Shown piece by piece: positions 10,695 through 21,500 of a stretch of 64,000 nt of DNA. Under the pieces are notes generated by a model that saw nothing but the letters and a program-made list of their open reading frames with translations, was not told the origin of the DNA and searched no databases. Source of the stretch: Mercurialis annua (taxonomy: Eukaryota; Streptophyta; Magnoliopsida; Malpighiales; Euphorbiaceae); the NCBI RefSeq assembly GCF_937616625.2, contig NC_065570.1, positions 67,111,665 to 67,175,664 of the forward strand. Reading direction: 5' to 3'. The first letter of the stretch is position 1; each line of letters begins with the position of its first letter. Made by a program: the position numbers and the translations under genes.

Positions 10695-11236
10695 GTGGAT
10701 TGTACATGTCAAAGCCACAAGTCTTCAGATATAAGAGCGGACAGTACATAGTTGTCAACTGCGCTGCCGTCTCTTCCTTCCAATGGTAATTAGTGAAGCC
10801 GTATATTAGTTAGACAATAAAATAAAAGGAATTTAATGTACTGCAGGCACCCATTTTCAATCACATCAGCACCAGCAGACGACTACCTTAGTGACTGGAC
10901 GCGGAAACTCAAAATGTTTCCTCTAAGGTTTGTAAGCCTCCACCGGCTGGCAAGAGTGGAGTGCTGAGAGCTAAGGGAGACAACTCAGCTGGGTTAGAAT
11001 ATACTTTTACCTCCAGTCACCGAAAAGTTATAATATTGAGATTATTAATGTAATAATAATTGAACAAGTTTCCAAATATAAAGACAGACGGTGCATATGG
11101 ACCTCCAGCACAAGACTGCAAGAAGTATGATGTGGTGCTGCTGATGGGACTTGGGATTGGGGTGACACCTATGATCAGAATCGTGAAGGATATCACTAAT
11201 AACATGGAGATGATAGAAGGGAAAGAATTAGGGTAG
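10695..11236 (+). pseudogene. RBOH NADPH-oxidase fragment, unit 3
   Basis: Reads [20 protein letters not shown], then a HP.SITSAPADDYLSDW motif. After 11072 come [20 protein letters not shown] and [18 protein letters not shown]. The acceptor dinucleotide before the last exon is CAAG in place of CAGG. The 21-bp SVHIRTV deletion is shared with units 1 and 2. Confidence 0.85.
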
Positions 11237-11324
11237 CAGAAAGATTAGTGAAAATTAAGTTTATTGGCTTTAAAGGGAGTATTTATAGTATGTTGTATAG
11301 ATATTTGCAAAATAAAATTTACAG

Positions 11325-11411
11325 GCATATGCTGGAAAATATGCTCTAGATAAGGAATAATTCTTCAAGGAGTATGCTGAAGCCCATGCTAACCTTAACA
11401 ATGTTGGGGTC
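11325..11411 (+). pseudogene. Ascorbate peroxidase C-terminal exon, unit 3
   Basis: Reads AYAGKYALDKE, a stop, then FFKEYAEAHANLNNVG. The in-frame stop after DKE is the same TAA as in unit 1, so it predates the duplication. A GA-rich tract (about 11464-11660) follows. Confidence 0.75.
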
Positions 11412-11662
11412 AGGCTTGTCATTATGAGTGCTTTGTTCAAGCCTGAAGTTGCAACCACTAACATGAGAGGCAGAGAGAAGAAGACAGAGATAGAGAGAGG
11501 CCTAATAGAGAAGAATCTGAGAGAAAGAGAGGGGGAAAAGAGGACCGTGAAAAAGAAGAACGTGAGAGGGAGAGACATAGAGAGGGAGAAAAGGGGAACG
11601 AGAGAAGGAAAAAGAGCGGGAATGAGAAAAGGAGAACTCATCAGGGAGAAGGAGAAATGTCG

Positions 11663-12716
11663 AGGTATAACAAGAACATAGAAGAGTGGCTAAGAAGAGG
11701 TAGTGCTAATAGAAGTCTCAGGTTTGAAATTGAGCTCAAACATGGAGGTAATGCAGGTAAAGTTATTTATTTATTTTCATGCCATTTGTAAATTTGCCTT
11801 TTTGTTTGAAAAGAAAAGGCCAAGTGTGAATAGCAATTTGTTTGAGGTCTTGTTAATGCGTTGGAGCTTCTTAAGCCTTTGAAGGAGCAGTACTCTGGGA
11901 TAACATATGCAGATTTGTCTCAGTTGGCCAGTGCTACTGGTATTTAGGTAGAGCTTTTCTTCTTCTTTATTTTCTCTTTCCTAGTATGAAATTTCAGTCA
12001 ATTGTTTAAACATTTTGTTAAGGATATTAAAATGTAGGTTAATCCAATAGACACTTTATATATCAAGCTAGCCATTCATTGTTTTTTCTATCTGGTTTTG
12101 GAGTTTTGGCTTGCTCCTTTATTTATAATCAGGTAATTTTAATCTTTAATTAGTCAAAAACACTATAATTTGTATGTTTGTAGTTCTCATACCTGGATCA
12201 GTTTCATCTCTCTGCCAATTTCTTTCATGTAATGCCTGCTTATTCAATGAGACTGAATTCTCTTATTATCAACCAGCCACTCGTCAATTAAGTATGCCTT
12301 CCAGATAGGGGAGGTAGGATTGTTTTTTTATTTTTCATATTCGAAGTGTTTTTCTTTTTTCCCTTTTACTTCCCCAATAATTAATTGCTGCAAATATAAA
12401 TCTGTTACCGAGTAGAGTAAAGTTTTCTCGACGATGTTTCATTTTTATATGCGGATTTTAGTTTTGATAAATATATGTGTGAATTGTACCTAAAATTGTT
12501 GTCTGTTAGTGAAGTTACTACGGTTTTAAGGCAAGAGGCTTTTTATTGGTGAAATAACATATGTAGGCAATGTTTACTGCTTTCTCATTCTTTTCTCTTA
12601 ACCATCTGACGTTGCCACATACATTTTTTTTAATTGTTGAAATTTTATAATATTTAGGTGCTGGTACCGCTAATCATTTATGAGAAATTTTTAACATAAT
12701 GGGATGTAATGACAAG
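11663..12716 (+). pseudogene. Ascorbate peroxidase N-terminal and middle exons, unit 3
   Basis: Exon 1 (11663-11755) reads [20 protein letters not shown] and [11 protein letters not shown] fully open. Exon 2 (about 11850-11945) reads [20 protein letters not shown] and [12 protein letters not shown], the longest and cleanest match to chloroplast ascorbate peroxidase in the window. Exon 3 (12658-12716) is degraded (GTANHL, a stop, then frameshift). Confidence 0.88.
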
Positions 12717-12799
12717 GTAACCTAAACCACACTCATAGTTTACTTTTGTTATCATCTTAATACCCATCTGGGCTTATTGTTGGATTCTTATAATTACAG

Positions 12800-13195
12800 G
12801 AAATAGCAACTTGCTCAATAACCTGCTGATCATTTATGAAAATATATTTCAAACCAAAAGAAGTCAAGGCATCAATTGTAACAAGTCGTGGATTATGTCC
12901 TGGTCTCAATGATGTCATCAGACAGGTCAGGATTTTATTAAATCTCTTTGCTTTAATACATACATGAAAACTTGAATTATGTAACACTTGGAAGTCTCTG
13001 TAATTAGTGAAAAAAATATATACTATAGAGATCATACATTATATGTAGTATTTAAGGTTTTTTTGTGCATATTTATTTATAGTTTTTAACTTTGACAGAT
13101 TGTAAGCACACTTGAAATATATGGTCTCTGAAAGATAATGGGGATTCCTTTTGGTTGTCGAAGATTTTCTGATAAAGGCTTGAGTGAAGTGCCGG
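12800..13195 (+). pseudogene. Phosphofructokinase fragment, unit 3
   Basis: Exon 1 (12800-12925) contains [20 protein letters not shown] and NDVIRQ. Exon 2 (13099-13195) contains STLEIYGL, frameshifts near KIMGIPFG, and ends FSDKGLSEVPV. The SRG substitution in the ATP loop is shared with unit 1 but not unit 2, which keeps CGG. This helps order the duplications. Confidence 0.85.
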
Positions 13196-13310
13196 TAAAT
13201 TCCGATCAATTATTATCTATATGTTATTATGCTTACAAAAGCCCATGATTTGTTCTCTTCTTAAGCTGTTATATTGATAAGTTTCTTGCTATATTTTGTT
13301 AAGCAATGTA

Positions 13311-13380
13311 GCTTGCAGATGAGAAGACGCAACCAGAAGGGTTACCTCCAGGATGGACCAAAGAAAGGTCATAAGATCAG
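13311..13380 (+). pseudogene. LPPGW exon fragment, unit 3 (MBD-like)
   Basis: The clearest copy: LADEKTQPEGLPPGWTKERS then a stop. Another frame continues KIRRYS. PPGW plus basic residues suggests the start of a methyl-CpG-binding domain. The next unit begins 80 bp later without the leader. Confidence 0.45.
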
Positions 13381-13457
13381 AAGATATTCGGTACTCACCC
13401 TTTACATCCTCTTTTCATATTTGAATCACCTTCTTTGTGAATTGTGATATTTACCAG

Positions 13458-14300
13458 ACAACATGATTCATCAATTGGATTCGGTGCAGCTGTTCGGGCT
13501 AACATGAGAGCAATCATCTTTACTTATACGTGTAAGAGTGGAGATCCTCTCTTTTAGTTATATTTGTTCTCTTTTTAATATACATAGTTATGGATGATAG
13601 TTATAACTTAAAGAACAAGTTTGAATGTTCATTTTTCTTTGCAGGTTGAAAGTACTGATCTAATGGCAGAGTTTATTGGGCGTTTCCCTATTTTAGTTAG
13701 TTCATCAACTCTTGCAAAGCATCAAATTGTGCAGGTAGTACTTCATAGCTCTAACATTACCTTAGACTTTTCCTTGCTACTAATGTTTGGCTAAAATAAT
13801 TTGTGAATAAATGGAGCAGATATTTAGAATTTAATTATAGCATGACTTTTAATTTTTTTAGAATTCAATATTTTACTTGAGGACTGGCAATTCATACAAA
13901 AATTATAGGTAAATTTGGCATTTTATGCCTATCCACTTCAGAAATCAGTGTCTCAATATGCTGGTATTGATGTGATGCCTTAAGGTGCTAATGCATAGTT
14001 TTTTTCTTGTCTTTACCTGAAATAAACAAACTAGATTAGAATTAGAACTCTCATCGTTCTTCTCACGTTTAATTTAACTGAGCCTAGATGTGCACTTGAC
14101 AAGTAGTACAAGAAACTGTGATACTGTGTATATGTTCCTTTCTGTCACTTTTGCTCTCTTCCTTAAAGGAGGGAATTTTCTTTCTACTCTAAAGTATTCT
14201 GAGCTTGCCAATGGATTTTCAGGTGAAGCTACATCTTACAGAAAAAGCACCGAGATTGATTGCAGAAAAGCCATACAGAGAGTATTCTAACTGAAGCCAT
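13458..14300 (+). pseudogene. ClpX fragment, unit 4
   Basis: Exons at about 13458-13535, 13645-13734 and 14223-14300. Exon 2 reads VESTDLMAEFIGRFPILVSS and STLAKHQIVQ, closer to real ClpX (FIGRFP) than in the other units. The intron between exons 2 and 3 is about 400 bp longer than elsewhere (13767-14165). This unit looks older or less processed than units 1-3. Confidence 0.8.
13767..14165 (+). other. Extra ~400 bp in the ClpX intron of unit 4
   Basis: In units 1-3 the sequence goes from ATTACCTTAGAG straight to GAGGG and a T-run within a few bases. In unit 4 about 400 bp lies between those points. It has no coding match and no obvious terminal inverted repeat, so it could be the ancestral intron (deleted in units 1-3) or an insertion. 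Confidence 0.6.
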
Positions 14301-14396
14301 GTATGTGGTATGCAAGATTCCCTTATCTGATTACTAAAATATAGACTGCAATTTAAATTAGCCAACTGATTTTTTCCTTTATGATCTTCATGATAT

Positions 14397-14848
14397 GTGG
14401 ATTGTACATGTCAAAGTCGCAGGGCTTCATAAGAACGGACACTACATGTTTGTCACATGCGCTGCAGCCTATTCCTTCCAATGGTAATTAGTTAAGCCAT
14501 TTATTAATTAGACAATAAATTAAAAGGAATTTAATGTACTGTAGGCACCCATCTTCAATCACATCAGCACCACCAGACGACTACCTTAGTGTCCACATTC
14601 GAACAGTAGGTGACTGGATGCGCAAACTCAAGACGGTTTTCTGAAATTTGTAAGCCTCCACCGGCTGGCAAGAGTGGGTGCTGAGAGCTGAGGGAGACAA
14701 CTCAGCTGGGTAAGAATATCATTTACCTCAAGTCACCGAAAAGAAGTAAAATGGAGATTATTAATGTAATAATAATTGAACAGGTTTCCAAAGATAATAA
14801 CATACTGTCTATATGGAGCTCCAGCACAAGACTGCAAGAAGTATGATG
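14397..14848 (+). pseudogene. RBOH NADPH-oxidase fragment, unit 4
   Basis: The only copy keeping the full [19 protein letters not shown] stretch, with the FAD-binding [10 protein letters not shown] motif before it. The last exon ends at PAQDCKKYD and then runs into unrelated sequence, so the NADPH-binding GLGIG motif is missing. The array ends here. Confidence 0.85.
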
Positions 14849-15025
14849 GTATGAAGGTCGCACTTGGCTATACGAAGATTATCATTTAAGCCAAAAGACA
14901 ATATAGAGCTGGAAGATGATAAATTAAGCTTGTGTGAGTGTGAAGTTAATGTTTTTGTTACATTGGTTGGCAACAATTTTCTTTTCTGTTGCTTCCTTCA
15001 ACTCATCTTATCGCTTTTTCTTTAC

Positions 15026-15166
15026 TAATTGTCGTAGTTCAGCCCCTATGTTTGCTGTATCTTCTCGGCGCTCAACATCACCTATTGCTGCTAATGGAAT
15101 GGATGCTTTCTCCTTCACAGCTGGTGATCTCTCACCTTTAAATTCTTCACTGAACTTTGCTTGCCG
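15026..15166 (-). pseudogene. Unidentified 47-codon exon relic
   Basis: On the minus strand a 141-bp open segment is bounded by TTAG (acceptor) and GTAAAG (donor). It encodes RQAKFSEEFKGERSPAVKEK followed by ASIPLAAIGDVERREDTANI and GAELRQL, in phase at both ends. The charged, helix-friendly composition looks like a true exon. I do not recognise the family. It is opposite in strand to every other captured fragment here. Confidence 0.5.
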
Positions 15167-15451
15167 CTAAGCATCCTGTTATTGGGAGCTATGAAAAGCT
15201 TGCCTCAGGTCTTCTTTTTCTTTCTTTCTCTCTCTCTCCCACTTTGTTCACCTCCCTTCTTTTATTTATTTATCTTTTACGTTTTTTGCTATCCTTGTTA
15301 TATTTATGTATCCTTGGTATATTTATGTATACTACAACTTATAAGGTGTTTTGGGATTTGCAAGAAATTGCCATTTTTTGAGAGGATAGAGGTCAATATA
15401 TTAAACCAATGCTCCCAAAGGTTTGTCCTTATACTACTCTTGTTTGAATTG

Positions 15452-15532
15452 CTGAGAGACGTATCAGAAACAATGAAACAGAAGATACGAGCAGCGTATG
15501 AAACGATCGGTGGAACTCCAGATAAGCCTTAG
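15452..15532 (+). pseudogene. Thylakoid ascorbate peroxidase 3' exon relic
   Basis: Reads LRDVSETMKQKIRAAYETIG and GTPDKP then TAG. Thylakoid ascorbate peroxidase has a KRELSDxMKQKIRAEYEAxGGSPDKPLQ segment just before its C-terminal membrane anchor, so this points to the thylakoid isoform as donor. The membrane anchor itself is absent. Confidence 0.8.
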
Positions 15533-15814
15533 TCTGATTATTCTCTAGTATTATGATTGGAATTGTTGTTCTGACAAATCTAATATAGTTTCTTGGAAAT
15601 TAAGGTTTAGTTTATGATGATTATTTAAGGATAGTATCGTTTTTTATGTGTATGGTAATGCTGTGAGTTCATTATATCTTTAGCTGCTTGTCAATGACCG
15701 AAATTGCATCTGTTCCAATGTTGTTGACTATGTGAATCACGGTAACTCTAGTCGTAATGAATTGCCACATGAACTAATGACATATTAGTTCAAAGAAAAA
15801 AAACTAATGGAACA

Positions 15815-16340
15815 GTCAGTGTGTTTGTGTTTCTATGATTTGGTGTTTTTCTATGTGGGCGTGTTTGTGTTTCTATGCTTTGGTGCTTTTCTTTGTGGGT
15901 GTGTTTCTCTCTTTCTATTTGTAAGTGTGTTTGTGTTTCTTTGCTTTGATATTTTTGTATGTGGGCGTGATTGTGTTTATGTGCTTTAGTGTTTTTTTTT
16001 GTGGGTGTGTTTTTCTATGTAAGTGTGTTTTCGTTTCCATGTTTTGGTGTTTTTGTACGTGGGTGTGGGTGTGTTTGTGTTTATATGCTTTGGTATTTTT
16101 CTACGTGGGTGTGCTTGTGTTTATGTGCTTTGGTATTTTTCTACGTGGATGTGGTTGCGTTTATGTGCTTTGGTGTTTTTATATGTGGGTGTATTTGTGT
16201 TTATGTGCTTTTCTATGTGGGTGTTTTAATATTTCTGTATGTAAGTGTATTTGTGTTTCTATGCTTTGGTGGTTCTCTGTGTGGGTGCATTTGTGTTTCT
16301 GTGCTTAGGTGTTTTTGGATGTGATTGTGTTTCTGTTTTT
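15815..16340 (+). repeat. ~40-bp GT-rich minisatellite
   Basis: About a dozen imperfect copies of a unit close to GTGTTTGTGTTTATGTGCTT plus TGGTGTTTTTCTATGTGGGT. Some copies are shortened to 24-34 bp. Long open frames of 60-127 codons arise only because the ~40-bp unit lacks stops in several frames; the Val/Phe/Cys-rich translations are not credible proteins. Related words occur at 2125-2340. Confidence 0.85.
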
Positions 16341-17711
16341 TGTTTCTCTGTATGGTTTTGTTTGTAACTTTTTAATTTTTTTGTCTTTACATATGCTAAT
16401 TTAGTTATATTTTTATTGTGAATATTTCCTATCCGTTTGGCGAGCTGAGTTTCTAGTGTTGCTTTTCTTTTGGTTTAGATCCAAATTTGTACCATATACC
16501 ATAATCTCTATTAGTTTAATAGTGTTTTCCTTTTAAAGTTTGAACTGGAAATATTTAGAATTAGAAGTGCAATACATGGATCCATTAGCTGGGAATTTTA
16601 TTTGTGTTTTTCTCTGCATTCTGGCTACCTTGCAGGAAAACAACTAATGCTTCATATTGACGAGTTGGTGCCTCGCGTCTTGAGGACCCTGCTGCATCCA
16701 CATTAAATGCTGGGATGAAGAAGACATAAATGCATCCACATGACAGACTTTGTATTTCTGTTTTTTTGTGATCCTTGTAATAGGCTTTGTATTTGTTTTA
16801 TTTTAGATATAAAATTGTTTTATGCAAATAAAAACCTATGACATGTGTTGATTTAAGTATATGTGGCTGTTTATATGAAAATTATCAAATTAAATACATT
16901 AATTAATATTGTAATTTACATCATTCAATGGATTATGAAGTCAATGTCGCTTTACTAAAACTAACTGTATTAGTAAAAATAATCGATGGCATGAATGGCT
17001 TTGTTGGGATATAAGAAAGTCTAGACTGTTGGATTGCTATAGCTCCACATCTTCATCCAAGTCATATTTTGTGACAATTAAAAAAAAACAAATTATTTGT
17101 GAAATGTATACATTAATTTATTTTAATAGCCATTTTTAAAAATTAATCAGTCTTCAATAATCTCACTAAAGAGTTTGACTTTTTTATTTTGAAAAATTAT
17201 TATATAAATTTAAAATGAAAATTTAATTTTGATTCTCCACATTTTAAAAGTTAATTTTTACTCTCTACTTCACATCATATTAATTAAATACTATTTATTC
17301 TTCACTTTTAAAAATATAGTTTTTCAACCAAAATTAAAAAATTAAGTTAACAAGAAAAGAGAAATAATTTAATCCTTATAAAAATATAAAACTAAAGAGA
17401 GACACATTCATTAAATTTAAAAATATAATTAATTTTTTAAATACGCTTTATATTTAAAAGAATATGGTTGCTATTGTCCAATTAGGATCAAAGATAACGA
17501 TTTTGCAGGGAAAATGTAAAGGATGTGTATGTGAAAAAGGTGGGGCTAATCCCCTATTTGTGCCCCTTTGCCATTTTTTTCCCTATTTAGCATCAAAAAA
17601 ACCTGAAATTCTAAGTTTGTACCTATTTTTTTGTGCAGAAAAAAATTGCGAACCACAAGGAAAAAGGGACCAGTTGGCAGAATTAAACTGCGAACTGGTC
17701 TTATTTAATAA
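16341..17711 (+). other. Non-coding, with possible terminal exon and poly(A) signal
   Basis: A CAG acceptor near 16635 is followed by about 95 bp of balanced composition that could be a 3' exon relic, and AATAAA occurs near 16828. This may be the 3' end of the transcription unit that starts before the array. From 16850 to about 17460 the sequence is plain AT-rich. The 103-codon frame at 17464-17775 has no family resemblance and spans the inverted repeat below; I do not call it a gene. Confidence 0.4.
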
Positions 17712-17742
17712 TGACATGTCCTCCACCGCGGAGGACATGTCA
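17712..17742. repeat. 31-bp perfect inverted repeat
   Basis: Arms TGACATGTCCTCC (17712-17724) and GGAGGACATGTCA (17730-17742) are exact complements around a 5-nt centre. This GC-rich hairpin stands out in AT-rich sequence. It could be a MITE core or a dispersed-repeat fragment. No flanking duplication was found. Confidence 0.8.
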
Positions 17743-18059
17743 CTAAATATCTGCGAATTGCTTCATTTGTTATGATTTTCTGCCAAAACGATTAGGAGAT
17801 AATTCTCCCAATCATTAAAAATTAACTTTAATATAAAAATCGCGGCAGGCCTCTCGGCAAATATATTTCATACCCCACTTTCTAGATTTTAGCGACCAAA
17901 TTAATATTGTTAATAAAAAGTTAAGACTACATACTTCATGAAGTAATACGAAGGTTATGGAGTCGTCATTTATTAGATCAGAACAATTTCTTTATATTCA
18001 GACAATAGCCAAATTTCATGATATATTACTAGTCATTGCACCAACTAGAAATTGATTAT

Positions 18060-18260
18060 GGATACTATGGCTGAGCATCGGATTCGGTTTGGTTGGAAAT
18101 TTTTTCCAAACGGACCAATCGAAGTTTGGAAAATTTCTAAACCGAACCGAACTTTTGGCTTGGAGGCAAAAAAATTGAACTGTCTCGAACCAAAAATTTT
18201 AGTTCAGTACAATTAAAACTGAATTTGATTACTTTGTTTATTTTTATATTATAAAATTAA
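18060..18260. repeat. Degenerate GGTTCGG-type dispersed element
   Basis: The sequence runs GGCTGAGCATCGGATTCGGT at 18069 through GAACCGAACTTTTGG, with loosely inverted CGGTTTGG and AAACCGAACC words. Such sequences are common in plant MITE and hAT-type fragments. Similar AACCGAAC/GGTTCAAT words recur at about 23870-24065. No clear ends or target-site duplication. Confidence 0.4.
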
Positions 18261-18586
18261 TTCAAATATTAAATAATTAGAGTCTAATGAACTTTCATAT
18301 ATGTTGAATAACAATTTTAATTCATATATCAACAATAATTAAAATATAAAAATAAAAATTGACAAAAATGACCACTGTTTTAAAAATCAAATCGATAGAA
18401 TATTTGGAACTAAAATAAGTTGCTAAAATTTACTTATTTTTTTGTGATTAAGACTAAATAAATCTATCCACTTCCTCTTTTACTTTCATTTGTGAAATTA
18501 GATGAAGTTACAAATTGTAGCCGTTGGATTTTGAACATTTTGTGATAAGAAATTAAGAAGCACCAACTTATGCACATGTTCATGCA

Positions 18587-21500
18587 TTATCTATCATTTG
18601 TTTTCAAATCTGCATAGTATTCATTTATCCAATTTCTAATGATCTCCATTTCTTGCTTCCTCATCTCCTTGAGCCAATCCGGATCATCTTTGGTTGCAGA
18701 TCGAAAATCTACATGATGAGCTCCTGAAATATATAATAATATCTTGTTCATTCGCAACAAAATATTTTGTTTGTGCGGCGGTAAAAAAAAACATGCTTTT
18801 TTGGAGAGAGAATAAAAAATTGATTCTTTTTAATTAGTGTCTATATCCTTAGTTCATCATTCAAGAATCAACATTTCACTTACCCTTCTCTGTCACAAGT
18901 GCAATGATGCTGGAAGATATATTTTTCAGGACACTGAGAATACAAAATTATCAGTTAGATGGTCAAAATCTTTAAACAGGAAATGCTGAAATGACAAAAA
19001 AGCACGAAAATTGGAGTTTTAGAATATTTTTGGGTACAGAAATGAAACGACAAAAAACATAGGACTCGACAAGTTTTCGTGAAAATATAAGTACTGACCC
19101 TCCTCTACTCCATGGATCTTGCATTCCATTAGAGAAGATGATATTACTGCCAAATCTCTTCAACACTTGTTCCATTCTCTACAAATAAGAAAAAAAACAC
19201 AACAGAAACATAACCAAGAACTCAAAGAATACCTTGTAACAAAGTCTTAATCTTGTTGGAAAAGCAATACTAATAATTTAAGGAGATTTGATGATTAAGA
19301 ATAAGTAAAGAATGCCTCACTTTGCCTCCAAATTCAGTAGTGATCCAATGCGGCCGAGGCAAGACTCCAAATTTGTTCTTGCAGTCTTCTGAGAACTCTT
19401 TAAAATCATACCCAGATGGTGGAAACATACTGTCGTTTGAGCATGTCATTGGCATGACCATCTCTGTACATGCCTGATCATTGTTGGAAAAAACATTGAT
19501 AATTTTTGTCACTTGGATTATCAGGTGCTAACTTGAAAATTTAGTTCAGAACATTGCAGTAACCTCTGACTAAGATTATCAAACACTTAGTCTCTTGTTG
19601 ATCCAAAAATAAAAAACACTCTTTTGTACTAGTTTTGTAGAACGAAAACGGATTCGCCCAAACGACATATAATGAAACAGAAAACTGTGAAGCAATAATT
19701 TTTACAAGAGAAAATAACAAAAATAGAGTTTTGGAGTTTGAGAAACATTTTTGGAAACGGAAACGAAATGTCAAAAAGGTAGAACTCGACAAGTTTCCGA
19801 GAAACATAGCATGGCTTTTTCTTGTAAAGAAAGATACCTGCCAATTCCAACCATGAAGTCCATGAGCATCAGGACCATTTTCTAGCTGAAAGCACTTTTC
19901 TCCTTGAGAATAGTTGTAATATAAGCTTGCAGCAGCAAAGACCCGGCTAATCTTGGATGCTCCCCGTGGAAATCCATCTATAATCTTGCACATCTTCATT
20001 GCAGAAAACAAATTGAAGTGAACAAAAGTTGGCAATGTTATGTATTGAATCAGTGCAAATCTTACCTCCTTCACAGGGTATGCAGGTAAGGGCATCATGA
20101 AATTTGCTTCTGTTGGATAATTCACCATGGCAGTGTAAACAAAAGCAGACCACAGCCAGTCCCATACTGAATCTAGTGAATGGATATTTCTGTAAATTTT
20201 GAAGGAATAAATCATCACTATAGACTTAATGAGACATATTAGCCAGTTGGGGACCAAACTTTTGCCTCTAGTTTCTATTTGGTATTGAAGCTTTAATTAG
20301 TATCAATTTGGGACTGTATATTTAATTTATATTTCAGATATGATGGTTTTTTAAAAACATTCAGCCTAATGTACGCTGGCGTGGCAGGTGGTAATTGGAC
20401 AAATATCCTTATATCCGAATGCCGCATCAGCATACATTTATCTAAATTTATCCAAGTACTAACGCCTGAAGTGTAAATTAAATTTATATTAACATTTTGA
20501 TACGAGTTGAGTTTCGGCAAAGATTTGGTACTATACGAACTCATAACCCTCTCATTTCAGCAAAACTACAACTCCTGTTGATGAATTTTGAGTATGCAAG
20601 TTCATAACTTACTTGCAAGTTCTGAAAGTCCTGCTTAGTTCAATTAACCCTTTATTCTGAGATGACAATGCCTCCACCTCTGCCCAGCTCTCTTTTATCA
20701 CTTGATAGCAATTCAAGCTTGCTTCCTGCTCAAATTCATTTTACAAAGGAAATCCAAATGAAAAACATGGGCAATACAATAAAATCTCACATCAAAATCG
20801 CATGCATAAATAAGGAGAGATTAACAGAAGACCTTAAAATCTTGGGAGACAGCATCATAGAAGCTTGACCATGGAGTAATGTCATCAAACTGCAAAATAG
20901 GGGCTGAAGATGCCAATGCACCAATGGCTATGTGAGGGTACTTCAGTCTGAACCAAGTTGCCAACACTGAGAAATGGGAGGAGGTTGAATAAATATAGCT
21001 CGGAAACAGAAAACGGCAAAGCGATAATAAATAGTAAAGAATTTCAGAGTTTCAAAGCTAATTTGGAAGGCAATGGAAACCAACCGCCGAAATGTAATGC
21101 TCAATTAAGTTTTCATGCAGCTTATGTTATCAGTATTATCAATGTTTACTAGTAGAAAAAGAATACACTGCAAGGAGCATTAAATGCTGCTACATTAATG
21201 GCATTTGATCATTAAATTGCAACACCTACTTCAACTCAAGTATAATGCCACAGAAATGGGAAAAATTATGGCAAAAGTATCTACTTTCATGAAACATAAA
21301 CTGACCAAAACATCACATATAATGAACAAACAACTACTCCGAAGCATCATAAGAATAAGAGCTTACTTCCTCCATAAGAGCCACCAAAAACCACAACAGG
21401 AGATGCCTCAGAAGAAAGATTCTGCTTCAAGCTCCTTATCAGAACTGCAAAATCAGCCAATGCCTGCTGTGAATTCAAGTACCCTAGTGTCTCTGCTGAC

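Larger units (their letters stand above)
2341..14848 (+). repeat. Tandem array of a chimeric gene-fragment cassette
   Basis: Three complete units and a partial fourth, all on the + strand. Matching landmarks repeat in order. ClpX IGFGA exon: about 2706, 6632, 10135, 13458. RBOH YMSKPQ exon: 3236, 7187, 10695, 14397. [11 protein letters not shown] exon: 4264, 8164, 11663. PFK exon: 5314, 9307, 12800. LPPGW exon: 5828, 9818, 13311. Exons keep flanking introns with AG and GT borders, so capture occurred at DNA level and not from mRNA. Stops and frameshifts are frequent. Helitron or Pack-MULE capture followed by unequal crossing-over is the likely origin; no element ends were identified. Confidence 0.85.

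Noticed and set aside
15807..16324. Long overlapping open frames (60-127 codons) rich in Cys, Val and Phe
   Set aside because: They are by-products of a GT-rich ~40-bp minisatellite lacking stop codons in several frames; no start context, no domain and no codon bias.
17464..17775. 103-codon open frame on the + strand
   Set aside because: No family resemblance, spans a perfect inverted repeat, and contains homopolymer runs typical of non-coding repeat DNA.
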